Below, piece after piece: positions 9,730 to 17,056 of a stretch of 64,000 nucleotides of DNA. Below the pieces are notes generated by a model that was not told the origin of the DNA, searched no databases, and worked only from the letters and a program-made list of their open reading frames with translations. A program made the translations under genes and the position numbers. Each line of letters starts with the position of its first letter. Positions within the stretch are counted from its first letter, which is position 1. The DNA lies in the NCBI GenBank assembly GCA_035399845.1, contig DAOPJV010000014.1, positions 1-64,000 of the forward strand. Direction: 5' to 3'. The DNA is from ECT2AJA-110-A sp035399845 (GTDB lineage Bacteria > Planctomycetota > Phycisphaerae > UBA1845 > UTPLA1).

Positions 9730-10215
9730 ATGGCCAACGCACCCACACCCGCGATAAACGTCCAACTCCGCCCCGTCGTTGCCGACGACCTCCCCACGCT
9801 GCACGCCCATCAGCTCGACCCCGACGCCAACGCCATGGCCGCCGTCCGACCACGCGACGAAGCCGCATTTCGCAGCGTCCTCGAAACCGCCATGCAGAGC
9901 GATGGCGTCACGCTCCGCGCCATCCTCGCGGACGACGAACTCGTGGGGCAGATCACGATCTTCCGGCTCCATGGCCAGGACGCCGTCGGCTACTGGATCG
10001 CAAAGGAACACTGGGGCCGCGAAATCGCAACACGCGCCCTGCAACTGCTGCTCGACGAAGTCAGCACGCGCCCCCTGGTCGCGCGCGTGGCGACACACAA
10101 CGCCGCCTCCATCCGCGTGCTGGAGAAGTGCGGCTTTGTCGTGACGGGCCGCGAACATTCACCGGGCACGGAACGATATGTCGAATGCGAGGAGACTGTC
10201 CTGCGACTCGAATGA
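9730..10215 (+). CDS. GNAT family N-acetyltransferase
   Basis: A 161-residue single-domain acetyltransferase: 'VQLRPVVADDLPTLHAHQLDPDA' at the N-terminus, 'LVGQITIFRLHGQDAVGYWIAKEHWGREIATRALQLLL' (beta4 and the pyrophosphate-binding loop) around residues 81-115, and 'NAASIRVLEKCGFVVTGRE' near the end. The 'DP.AN.M' motif is typical of the small GNATs with unknown substrate. It has no strong ribosome-binding site before the ATG. It follows a hairpin repeat and appears monocistronic. It shares only fold-level features with the GNAT at 5693-6316, so it is not a recent duplicate. Confidence 0.85.
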   Translation: MANAPTPAINVQLRPVVADDLPTLHAHQLDPDANAMAAVRPRDEAAFRSVLETAMQSDGVTLRAILADDELVGQITIFRLHGQDAVGYWIAKEHWGREIATRALQLLLDEVSTRPLVARVATHNAASIRVLEKCGFVVTGREHSPGTERYVECEETVLRLE

Positions 10216-10279
10216 CGATTGCGTCGACACGCCCACAGAAAATCCCTGATTGGCGACAAGCCCAGCCGCGACGCTCACC

Positions 10280-11029
10280 TCAGCTCCAGCCGCGCTTTGA
10301 GTACGTGTACATGTCGAACAGCACATACCACTTGCTGTCCAATCGCCGCATCCCCTGGTAATACACATCGTCTCCCGTGAGCCCCAGCGCCTCGGCGCCG
10401 GCCTCCTCCGCTGTATCAGACGGGATGTACGCGAAGCCCCAGACAGACCTTTGATCAATGCTCGTCACAAACACAATGCCGCCATCCGGCAGCTCGCGAA
10501 TCTCCTGAATCGCAAAGGCCCCAACCATCTGTGGTCCGGCGGGCCGCGCCCCCTTCTCGACGCTCGCGACGACTGCGTCGAGCTCGCTGCGGCTCTCCGC
10601 AAAACGCCCCTTGAACGCCCACGTATTCTCCTTGAGACCACTGGCGAGGACACACGACAGCCACATGAATCCGATCGCAAGGAGCGGCAGCCTCACATGA
10701 CGCCGACTCGATGGATACGCCATGCAGCGAACCACAACAAAGAGCATGGCGCCGACGAAAACAAATCCGATCAGCACCAGCGCGTTCTCGATCTCGAATC
10801 GTCTGGATCCGTTGTAGGCCAGCCCCGGCGTGTTCAGCGGAAGCGTCGTGAAGAAGGCGAAGATCAGAGGAATGCAGAGGAGAACATACACAACGCGCAT
10901 GAACGTCCGCGCCGGGAATTCGCGATCCGTCGGATCGGGCGAACCGTAAGTCAGCGGGACTGAGGCGTCACTCACGGTCTCACTGGAATCGATCGTGACA
11001 TCTGAATTCTCACGCCCGACGTTCTTCAC
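10280..11029 (-). CDS. Membrane protein of unknown function
   Basis: About 249 residues with three hydrophobic helices: 'VVYVLLCIPLIFAFFTTL', 'ALVLIGFVFVGAMLFVVV' and 'LPLLAIGFMWLSCVLASGL'. A C-terminal soluble domain of roughly 120 residues follows (probably outside or periplasmic), with 'GGIVFVTSIDQRSVWGFAYIP' and 'YYQGMRRLDSKWYVLFDMYTYS'. No family recognised. I start at the GTG at 11029, which has GAGG 8 nt upstream; the frame also runs to a TTG at 11101 without a ribosome-binding site. A half copy of a palindromic element lies just upstream. Confidence 0.55.
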   Translation of the reverse strand: MKNVGRENSDVTIDSSETVSDASVPLTYGSPDPTDREFPARTFMRVVYVLLCIPLIFAFFTTLPLNTPGLAYNGSRRFEIENALVLIGFVFVGAMLFVVVRCMAYPSSRRHVRLPLLAIGFMWLSCVLASGLKENTWAFKGRFAESRSELDAVVASVEKGARPAGPQMVGAFAIQEIRELPDGGIVFVTSIDQRSVWGFAYIPSDTAEEAGAEALGLTGDDVYYQGMRRLDSKWYVLFDMYTYSKRGWS

Positions 11030-11123
11030 GCAAATCGCCTCACGACATTCAGGTTGCGCATCCCGCGCGGGAATAGGCCCCTTATAGCCCCAGCGCCTCA
11101 AGCCGATCGATGATAGGCCGGGA

Positions 11124-11158
11124 GGCTCACCCTTTCCAAGGTGGGGGCGCGACGATCG
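11124..11158 (+). repeat. Half copy of the approximately 120-bp palindromic element (left arm)
   Basis: GGCTCACCCTTTCCAAGGT followed by GGGGGCGCGACGATCG matches the left arm of the full elements at 11648-11766 and 13476-13596 with very few changes. The right arm is absent. It sits in the short gap between two minus-strand genes. Confidence 0.65.
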
Positions 11159-11197
11159 GATTACCGAGGGCTTTCGATGTACTCGAAGCCGAGCGCC

Positions 11198-11629
11198 TCA
11201 ATCCCGCCTCACGCCGATGCGCGCCAAAATCGTCTCCAGCGAATCGTGCGTCATCTCTCCGGGGAGGGTCGGCTCATCGTACTCCTCGTCGTTCCATGAG
11301 CCGTCCTCCATTTGCTGGAGGTCAATCGGCTGCGACAGCGATGGATGCGTCACGGCGAAATGCCATGCGCCGTCGGCGTGAACCATGACCCACTCAAACT
11401 CATGTCGCCGAACAAGTTCATCGCCGAGCGCGATCGGCGCCGCCTCTTCCAGGAGCCTGCCGCAGCAGTCGGAGCCGCCACATCCCTCGTAAATGGCGAA
11501 CCCAACAAGCTCGTGAACATCGTCGCCGTTGTCCGGCCACTCGTGGAAATGGTCACGAAGCCGCTGGAATATGTCCGCAATGTAAGACTGTTCGCTCGAG
11601 GTGAGTTGTCGCGACGCTCGAATAGACAC
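11198..11629 (-). CDS. Hypothetical protein, start uncertain
   Basis: A soluble, acidic protein of about 143 residues containing 'YIADIFQRLRDHFHEWPDNGDD', a Cys cluster (EGCGGSDCCGRL) that might bind metal, and 'FEWVMVHADGAWHFAVTHPSLSQPIDL'. No family recognised. The frame stays open to 11728, but that upstream part lies inside a palindromic element and translates to an Arg-rich, unnatural sequence. The GTG at 11629 is the first start outside the element; a GTG at 11656 lies at the element edge with GGAAAGG too close. The element may have displaced the native start region. Confidence in the gene is fair, in the start low. Confidence 0.5.
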   Translation of the reverse strand: MSIRASRQLTSSEQSYIADIFQRLRDHFHEWPDNGDDVHELVGFAIYEGCGGSDCCGRLLEEAAPIALGDELVRRHEFEWVMVHADGAWHFAVTHPSLSQPIDLQQMEDGSWNDEEYDEPTLPGEMTHDSLETILARIGVRRD

Positions 11630-11647
11630 AGCGCAAGGATAAGCAGA

Positions 11648-11766
11648 GTGGCTCACCCTTTCCAAGGTGCGGGCGCGACGATACGTACGTAAACGATCGA
11701 CCGAGCCTACCCGACGCAACGGCGCCATCGCATCGTCGCGCCCCCACCGCTGAAGCGATGGGCCAC
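11648..11766 (+). repeat. Imperfect palindromic element, copy 1
   Basis: About 119 bases bounded by GTGGC...GCCAC. The left arm GGTGCGGGCGCGACGAT pairs with the right arm ATCGTCGCGCCCCCACC, leaving a central section that includes GATCGACCGAGCCTACCCGACGCAAC. Copy 2 at 13476-13596 matches in both arms and centre. There is no coding capacity, no obvious target-site duplication and no transposase nearby. It resembles a MITE-like or REP-like element. Confidence 0.75.
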
Positions 11767-11785
11767 CCGGTCAGGAATCGCTCTC

Positions 11786-12286
11786 TCAATGCCCCAGCGC
11801 CTCCAGCCGATCGATGATGATCTTCAGCTCCCGCCGCGGCATGAACTGGCGCAGGGCCGCCTTGCGACGCTCCTGCATGTAGATCTCGACGCCCTCGTCA
11901 CCGCGCTCGCCGCCCGCCTCACGAAGTTCCTCAATGTACGCCTTCTCCTCATCGCTGAGGACGAGATTCCCGCTGGCGTCCAGCGACTTTGAGCGGCTGA
12001 TCGAATCGCGGCCCTCCCCCTCTTCAATCAACCGCCGCCGCGCGTGATCGAGCGCCGTGAGCCCGAATTCGTCGGTCACCTGTGGATCGGCCCCGGCGTC
12101 GAGCAGCGCATCGATCACGCCCGACTCCGGGACCAACGTCTTCGCCGCCTCGATGATGGCGGGCGTTCCCTCGCTGTTGCGGACATTCGGATCGCAACCG
12201 CCCTCCAGCACTTCGCGCGCAAGATTGCCGTCGCCGGCCATGATGGCGTTGAAGAGACGTCGCCTGGCCCAGCGTTCATGATCCAT
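11786..12286 (-). CDS. Ankyrin-repeat protein
   Basis: A 166-residue soluble protein. Residues 1-90 contain about two and a half ankyrin repeats ('LFNAIMAGDGNLAREVLEGG' then 'CDPNVRNSEGTPAIIEAAKT' and 'VIDALLDAGADPQVTDEFG' followed by 'LTALDHARRR'). The C-terminal half is charged and helical ('LSDEEKAYIEELREAGGERG'), ending 'RRELKIIIDRLEALGH'. Ankyrin repeats mediate protein binding; the partner is unknown. GGGAGAA lies 5 nt before the ATG. It is 25 bases downstream of the RNA ligase gene on the same strand, so the two may be co-transcribed. Confidence 0.85.
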   Translation of the reverse strand: MDHERWARRRLFNAIMAGDGNLAREVLEGGCDPNVRNSEGTPAIIEAAKTLVPESGVIDALLDAGADPQVTDEFGLTALDHARRRLIEEGEGRDSISRSKSLDASGNLVLSDEEKAYIEELREAGGERGDEGVEIYMQERRKAALRQFMPRRELKIIIDRLEALGH

Positions 12287-12311
12287 CAGGGTTCTCCCGA
12301 TTCGCCCCGCC

Positions 12312-13313
12312 CTACGACTTCATCAGGTAACGATTGCTCACGAGTTTCAGTGCAACGCGCTCACCCGTCGGCGTCCTTCGCTCGATCTCCGGCACGAGAA
12401 CCACGCCTTCGCGCAGATGGTCCTCGATGGCGGAATCTTCCTCGGCAAGCCGCATCGCCGTTCGAATACCCGCCTCGTCATTCTCCACGACGCCGAGAAA
12501 CGGCACAAACCGAACGCCGCGCGCCGCACACGTCTCCCGCAGCGCCGGTGTGTCGATCCACGTTCCGTCGGCGCGCATTGCCGCGAACAGCGCCAGCCAG
12601 ACTTCGCCCGACTTCGCACCGTACTTGAGCTTCTGGACCTGACCGAACGCTTCGCCGTAGAACGTCACGTTCGGCGTATCCGCGAGAAGGCCCAAGAGGG
12701 CGGCGCCCTCGCTGCGAACAGCGCGCCAGTACACGCTGTTGGAATGTTCCTCCCACCACTCCGTGCGGCTTCCGACGAACAGGACGCCATCGTTCATTAC
12801 GACGCGTACGTTGGCGCCGTGAATCTTCTCCGTCACGACGAGCCGTTCGCCCGGCAGGAACACGTCCGCATAGCGCTGGTAGGTCTCAATGTCGAACTTG
12901 TGCGTCAGCAGGGACGGACCGGCAATCGCCCGATCGGCGCCCGATGTCGCGGACTCCGGCGGTTCGTACCGCTCAATATCGAGGGCGGCGCTGACGTCGT
13001 CGCCGACGCCAAAGCGCGCATCGAGCTCCTCTGGAATTGGTATCATCAACCCCTGCGAAATCTCGCCGCGAAGCTGCGCGACCTTGATCCGCATCCGCGG
13101 CTTCGAGGTCCGGTTCGCCAGGAACGCGAACGCCGGGCGACTCACATCCACCGTGAAATCCGGCGGTATGTAGATCGCCGGATCGCCCGGCTCGAATTCA
13201 TCCCTGCCGACAACGACCTGCCATCCCCCGACCTTCGTCAGGACGAGACGATCGGCGTTGGGATGCGGCGTCATTTCGCCGATTCGAATAATCGGAATAC
13301 TGTGATCACTCAC
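12312..13313 (-). CDS. RNA ligase of the DRB0094/Rnl5 family
   Basis: A 333-residue ATP-dependent RNA ligase. Residues 1-120 form the N-terminal OB-like domain typical of Deinococcus DraRnl ('IIRIGEMTPHPNADRLVLTK', 'GDPAIYIPPDF'). The nucleotidyltransferase domain follows: motif I KIHG at 163-166 (adenylated Lys163, matching the family position), motif Ia 'SRTEWW', motif III 'TFYGEAFG', motif IV 'EGVVL' and a motif V region 'VALKLVSNRY'. Family members seal 3'-OH/5'-phosphate nicks in RNA, preferring template-bridged nicks. Its biological role is unresolved, with RNA repair or editing the usual proposals. GGAGAG precedes the ATG. It may be co-transcribed with the ankyrin gene. Confidence 0.88.
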   Translation of the reverse strand: MSDHSIPIIRIGEMTPHPNADRLVLTKVGGWQVVVGRDEFEPGDPAIYIPPDFTVDVSRPAFAFLANRTSKPRMRIKVAQLRGEISQGLMIPIPEELDARFGVGDDVSAALDIERYEPPESATSGADRAIAGPSLLTHKFDIETYQRYADVFLPGERLVVTEKIHGANVRVVMNDGVLFVGSRTEWWEEHSNSVYWRAVRSEGAALLGLLADTPNVTFYGEAFGQVQKLKYGAKSGEVWLALFAAMRADGTWIDTPALRETCAARGVRFVPFLGVVENDEAGIRTAMRLAEEDSAIEDHLREGVVLVPEIERRTPTGERVALKLVSNRYLMKS

Positions 13314-13475
13314 ATTTTCTCTCCATATTGGCCCATTTACTGAAACTTCCGGCGGAAGATTCTACAGAGAGATGGAGTTTTGTCACGCGCTGTGCGACGC
13401 GGCTTCGGGTGGTCCACCTTCTTCGAGGGTGGATTCACGATGATTGGCGAGCGGGAAACGCCTGACCTGTGCCTT
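13314..13475. other. Intergenic spacer upstream of the RNA ligase
   Basis: The first part of a 365-base gap between the RNA ligase (minus strand) start and the thiC stop. It should hold the ligase promoter; AT-rich sequence at 13314-13345 is consistent with that. The rest of the gap holds palindromic element copy 2 and a short G/C-rich hairpin near 13609-13631. Confidence 0.4.
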
Positions 13476-13596
13476 GTGGCCGACCCTTTCCAGGCGTGTC
13501 GGCGCGACGATATGAAGGCCGATCGATCGACTGAGCTTGCCCGACGCAACCGCGCCTTCGCATCGTCGCGCCCCCACCGCTGAAGCGATGGGCCAC
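13476..13596 (+). repeat. Imperfect palindromic element, copy 2
   Basis: About 121 bases bounded by GTGGC and GCCAC. The right 60 bases (GACGCAAC.GCGCC.TCGCATCGTCGCGCCCCCACC and on to GCCACCCGGTC) are almost identical to copy 1 at 11648-11766. The left arm is slightly diverged (CCCTTTCCAGGCGTGTCGGCGCGACGAT). Like copy 1 it lies between two minus-strand genes. Confidence 0.75.
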
Positions 13597-13678
13597 CCGG
13601 TCGAGTCGTCGCGGCGGGACGCCGCGGCGCTGATTCCGCGCAACGACGACTTACAGACGAACGCGCCGCCGGACCGTC

Positions 13679-15457
13679 CTACTTCACGCCGATCTGCACA
13701 AACGCCTGCACCTTGTGCGCCTTCGCGTCGTCCGCGACATCGCTGTGGCAGTCCAGCTTCGCGCCCTTGTGCGCCAGCATCCGAATCTGCTCCTGCGTCA
13801 GATTCTCCGGATCGACGTCCAGGCCCTCCGCCGCGGCTCGCGTCGCCAGGAGCACGCGCTGCTCCTGCGAAAGACCCGGGCTCTTCGCGCTCTTCGCGCC
13901 CGGAACGAACCCGTCGGCCTTGCCGCTGGCCCACTCCGTGATCTCCTTGCTGATCCGCATGCTGCACCAGTCGTGACCGCACATGGCGCAGAAGTCCGTA
14001 TCCACGTCGAGGTCCTCGTCGTGCAGCGCGCGGGCCGTCTCACCGTCGAACGCAATTTCGAACTGCTTCGGCCAGTTCAGCGCCGCGCGGGCTCGACTCA
14101 TGTCGTTGTCCCACTGGATCGCGCCCGGAATGTTCCGCGCCACGTCGCCCGCGTGGGCCGCGATCTTGTAGGCGATGCAGCCCTCCTTCACGTCCTGCGC
14201 CTTCGGCAGACCCACATGCTCCTTCGGTGTCACATAACAGAGCATTGCGGCGCCCGCCCGCGCCGCCTCTGTCGCGCCGATGCAGCTCGTGATGTGGTCG
14301 TATCCCGGGAACACGTCCGTCACCAATGGTCCAAGCACATAGAACGGCGCGTCGTCGCAGATGCGCTGCTGCACCTGCATGTTCCAGGCGATCTCGTGCA
14401 TCGGCACGTGCCCGGGGCCCTCAACCATCACCTGCACGCCCGCCTCGCGCGCCCGCTGCGTCAGTTCACCCAGGACTTCCAGCTCCGCGATCTGCGCCGC
14501 GTCGCCCGCGTCCTGAAGGCATCCGGGCCGCACGCCGTCGCCCAGCGAATAGGTCACGTCATACTGCCGCATGATCGCGCTGATGTCGTCAAACAGCTCG
14601 TACATCGGGTTCTGCCTGTTGTGCGTCAGCATCCACTTCGCCAATAGCGAACCGCCGCGACTGACAAGCCCCGTGATGCGCTTCTTGATGAGATGCAGAT
14701 TCTCCTTCAGCACACCGGCGTGAATCGTGAAGTAGTCCACGCCCTGCTGCGCCTGGTGCTCGACGATCTTCAGAATCGTGTCGTAGTCCAGGTCTTCGAT
14801 CTTTCGACCGATGATCATGCTGTAAATGGGGACTGTGCCGATGGGGATCGTGCTGTTGTCGATGATCGCCTGTCGACACTCGTCGAGATTCCCGCCCGTG
14901 CTCAGATCCATCAGCGTGTCGGCGCCATACTTCTGCGCCCATTTGAGCTTCTCGACCTCTTCGTGCGTCCCGCTTGTCACGGGGCTGGCGCCGATGTTCG
15001 CGTTGATCTTCGTGCTGACCATGCGACCGATGCCCATCGGATCGAGCCGCTTGGGCGACGCCTCGCCGCGACAATAGCTTTCGTCACCGAGCTCGACCAT
15101 CCGCTGCGATACCGTCTGATTCACCCACAACGCCGCGTCCGGTCGATGGCCGGGATGGCCCGCCGAGTCGCGAGTCGTGAGTTGTGAGTCTTGAGTACTG
15201 AGTCGTGAGTTGACAGCGACATTTGAAATCTCAGATTTGAGATTTGAAATCTCCTCCTCGCGTCGTCGAATCCACTCGGCGCTCGGCGCCCCGCCCTTCG
15301 ATCCGGCCAGGTGCCGGATGTTGGCGGGGATGACCAGCCGGCCGCGCGCGACTTCATCACGAATGAACGACGGTGTCACGTTCTCACGTTCGGCGACGCG
15401 AACCATCTCGGGGGTAATCACGCCATTGCGGGCGGCTTCCAGTTGTGTCATCTGCAT
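13679..15457 (-). CDS. thiC: Phosphomethylpyrimidine synthase ThiC
   Basis: A 592-residue radical-SAM enzyme of thiamine biosynthesis that converts aminoimidazole ribotide to HMP-phosphate. Family blocks are clear: 'STKINANIGASPVTS', 'MDLSTGGNLDECRQAII', 'VDYFTIHAGVL', 'SLGDGVRPGC', 'MVEGPGHVPMHEI', and the [4Fe-4S] motif CxxCxxxxC at residues 490-498. It belongs to the form without the long N-terminal extension of E. coli ThiC and carries about 94 residues after the cluster motif. Residues about 69-97 are odd: they are encoded by a tandem-repeat tract (15165-15253) unlike coding DNA. I see no THI-box (CTGAGA) riboswitch upstream; two 25-bp repeats lie there instead. Confidence 0.95.
   Translation of the reverse strand: MQMTQLEAARNGVITPEMVRVAERENVTPSFIRDEVARGRLVIPANIRHLAGSKGGAPSAEWIRRREEEISNLKSEISNVAVNSRLSTQDSQLTTRDSAGHPGHRPDAALWVNQTVSQRMVELGDESYCRGEASPKRLDPMGIGRMVSTKINANIGASPVTSGTHEEVEKLKWAQKYGADTLMDLSTGGNLDECRQAIIDNSTIPIGTVPIYSMIIGRKIEDLDYDTILKIVEHQAQQGVDYFTIHAGVLKENLHLIKKRITGLVSRGGSLLAKWMLTHNRQNPMYELFDDISAIMRQYDVTYSLGDGVRPGCLQDAGDAAQIAELEVLGELTQRAREAGVQVMVEGPGHVPMHEIAWNMQVQQRICDDAPFYVLGPLVTDVFPGYDHITSCIGATEAARAGAAMLCYVTPKEHVGLPKAQDVKEGCIAYKIAAHAGDVARNIPGAIQWDNDMSRARAALNWPKQFEIAFDGETARALHDEDLDVDTDFCAMCGHDWCSMRISKEITEWASGKADGFVPGAKSAKSPGLSQEQRVLLATRAAAEGLDVDPENLTQEQIRMLAHKGAKLDCHSDVADDAKAHKVQAFVQIGVK
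15165..15253. repeat. Noncoding-type tandem/palindromic repeat inside thiC
   Basis: This tract consists of repeated GAGT(C/T)(G/T)TGAGT units followed by a near-palindrome TTTGAAATCTCAGATTTGAG. It is much more AT-rich and lower in complexity than the surrounding gene, yet stays in frame (89 bases, no stop) and encodes about 30 residues such as EISNLKSEISN. It lies between the N-terminal segment and the first conserved core block of ThiC, where length variation may be tolerated. Confidence 0.7.
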
Positions 15458-15466
15458 TGCTCCAAC

Positions 15467-15491
15467 GTAGGGTCCGCTGTGCGGACCAGTC
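15467..15491 (+). repeat. 25-bp direct repeat, copy 1, upstream of thiC
   Basis: GTAGGGTCCGCTGTGCGGACC followed by AGTC. It contains the inverted repeat GGTCCGC-TGT-GCGGACC, so it can form a small perfect hairpin. It begins 10 bases beyond the thiC start, on the upstream side. Confidence 0.7.
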
Positions 15492-15529
15492 TTTTCAATT
15501 TTGCCGCGTCAGCCTTGCGAATTCTCTTC

Positions 15530-15554
15530 GTAGCGTCCGCTGTGCGAACCAGTC
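15530..15554 (+). repeat. 25-bp direct repeat, copy 2, upstream of thiC
   Basis: GTAGCGTCCGCTGTGCGAACC followed by AGTC. It matches copy 1 at 15467-15491 at 23 of 25 positions, with a 63-base period. The two changes break the perfect hairpin seen in copy 1. Confidence 0.7.
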
Positions 15555-15589
15555 ATGACTCACGGTATCCTGCGCCCGCCCCACGGCGT

Positions 15590-16108
15590 TTACCTGGAGA
15601 GGTACGACTTCTTCTTCTCGCTGGTCGCCTCGACAACAGGCGTGCGCCGCCAACGTTGTCGCTGCGAGTGAAACCCGCGTTCCGCACTCCGATCGATCTT
15701 CAGCGTCTGCACGGATCGCTGGAGACCGCTGCGCGTCGTGAACAACAGGTCGAGCGACACCTCTGTCGCGTCCGGCGCGGGCGGATCCAGTTCAAGTTCA
15801 AAAAACTCGCCCTTCATCCAGAAAATCTGGGCGCTTTGCAGCCGGAGCTCCTTCCCCGTGTCGTCCTGGCAACTGACGAGCTTCACGCCGTAATCGGTAT
15901 AGGCGTAGAGCGGCAGGCTCCCCTGGATGGACATCGCGTCATCAAGGACCTGCGCCCTTTCGATCCGATGGCTCGCCATCTCGCGACCATCATGGAACTG
16001 TGGACCGCAGCCGGCGCCTGACAGGAAAATGAAAAACAGCGCCGCACAGCGCCGCCCCTTCGACGAGACAGAAATCTCCGGATATTCACTTCGATAATGG
16101 CTGGGCAT
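15590..16108 (-). CDS. Putative lipoprotein or secreted protein
   Basis: A 172-residue protein with a hydrophobic signal (AALFFIFLSGAGC) ending in Cys at about residue 34. The Cys context GAGC is not a strict lipobox (Gly, not Leu/Val/Ile, at -3), so lipidation is only possible. The mature part is soluble, includes 'GSLPLYAYTDYGVKLVSCQDDTGKELRL' and ends with a basic tail (EKKKSYLSR). No family recognised. It lies upstream of thiC on the same strand, separated by 132 bases with two direct repeats, so joint transcription is doubtful. Confidence 0.55.
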   Translation of the reverse strand: MPSHYRSEYPEISVSSKGRRCAALFFIFLSGAGCGPQFHDGREMASHRIERAQVLDDAMSIQGSLPLYAYTDYGVKLVSCQDDTGKELRLQSAQIFWMKGEFFELELDPPAPDATEVSLDLLFTTRSGLQRSVQTLKIDRSAERGFHSQRQRWRRTPVVEATSEKKKSYLSR

Positions 16109-16138
16109 GAATCGCCTCGCTAAAGGGTCGACGCCTCG

Positions 16139-16699
16139 TCACGCGAAAAACTCGTCAACGTGATTCCGTATATACGCGGCGATCGGTCCATGGAATGTCT
16201 CGTTCTCCTCCAGCAAGCCGTTCAACCGCCGATTCGAATCACGCCATGGGGAAAGGTCATTCAGGATCGTGATATCGTCGTCATCCTCGTAGTCCGGATT
16301 CGACATGGCCAAGGGTCGCGCCATCCGGGACATCGCCTCGCGGCAGTCGTCCGACGAACGAGGCGGCCGTCCGCCGTCAAAACCCGCTGCGGCCGCAGAA
16401 TAGACTTCCCCCAGCGCCGTCAGTCCCATGGTTTTCGTCGCCTCACGCAGATCGTCATCGAACACGCCGGCCGAATTCCAGAAATACTGCGCCAGCCCAC
16501 CGTTCACGCATTCCCGCTCGAGCCAGACGAGCGCATAGACCCATCGCTGCCCGCGCGAAACACCGGTCCACTCGGAGGGCAATTCGCCCGTGGCGTAATC
16601 CGCCGAGGGCAGGTTCCAAATGGGCTCAATGACCGCCTCCGCCAGCACGTTGTCGTCTTCCTCAAGCGCGCTTTGATCTGCGAGTCGATAGTCCATCAT
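16139..16699 (-). CDS. DUF4375-like (DMP19-type) protein
   Basis: A 186-residue soluble protein whose middle, 'ALVWLERECVNGGLAQYFWNSAG' (about residues 54-76), matches the DUF4375/DMP19 pattern (E..VNNGG..QYFWNS.G), followed by 'ATKTMGLTALGEVYSAA'. Proteins with this domain occur widely in bacteria; biochemical function unknown. It ends 'GPIAAYIRNHVDEFFA'. The start is well supported: GGGAGGT lies 7 nt before ATGATG at 16699. That ATG overlaps the TGA of an upstream 44-codon frame (TGATG), which suggests translational coupling. Confidence 0.75.
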   Translation of the reverse strand: MMDYRLADQSALEEDDNVLAEAVIEPIWNLPSADYATGELPSEWTGVSRGQRWVYALVWLERECVNGGLAQYFWNSAGVFDDDLREATKTMGLTALGEVYSAAAAGFDGGRPPRSSDDCREAMSRMARPLAMSNPDYEDDDDITILNDLSPWRDSNRRLNGLLEENETFHGPIAAYIRNHVDEFFA

Positions 16700-16833
16700 C
16701 AACAAACCTCCCGTCCGCAATTGCCCGGAGGCGTCGTCGATCGCGCAACCAGACGCCGACACCGACGGCCCTGCGTGCTGAACCCGTAGTGCGCGAGAAT
16801 CGCCAAACTGGGATAGAGAAACTGAAACGACAT
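16699..16833 (-). CDS. Putative small protein coupled to the DUF4375-like gene
   Basis: A 44-residue frame starting MSFQFLYPSLAILAHYGF and ending in a basic, Cys-containing tail. It has a strong GGGAGG 6 nt before the ATG, and its stop codon TGA shares its A with the downstream ATG (TGATG). These two features argue for real translation, either as a small protein or as a leader that couples to the next gene. No family recognised. The remaining gap up to 17056 shows nothing else. Confidence 0.42.
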   Translation of the reverse strand: MSFQFLYPSLAILAHYGFSTQGRRCRRLVARSTTPPGNCGREVC

Positions 16834-17056
16834 GACTCGCCTCCCTACGCAGCCGACGCCTCGCCCCGCGAAGCGCCCGTCGCTGATCAGGTTCAAAGGG
16901 TCCCGGCGGCCGATCGCGCCGCCAAGTCTCATGCCCGCCGCGGCGGGCCACCCCTGCTGGATGCAAGGAATCATATCGCCGGCCGGCAACCGCCGCCAAC
17001 CGACGTTTCCGGCGATCTCAATCGCCCCGGCGCCCTGTTGCGCCGCCTCCCCGGGA

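Noticed and set aside
15458..15589. TPP riboswitch upstream of thiC
   Set aside because: Looked for because thiC often has one; the conserved CTGAGA and partner strings are not present on the minus strand.
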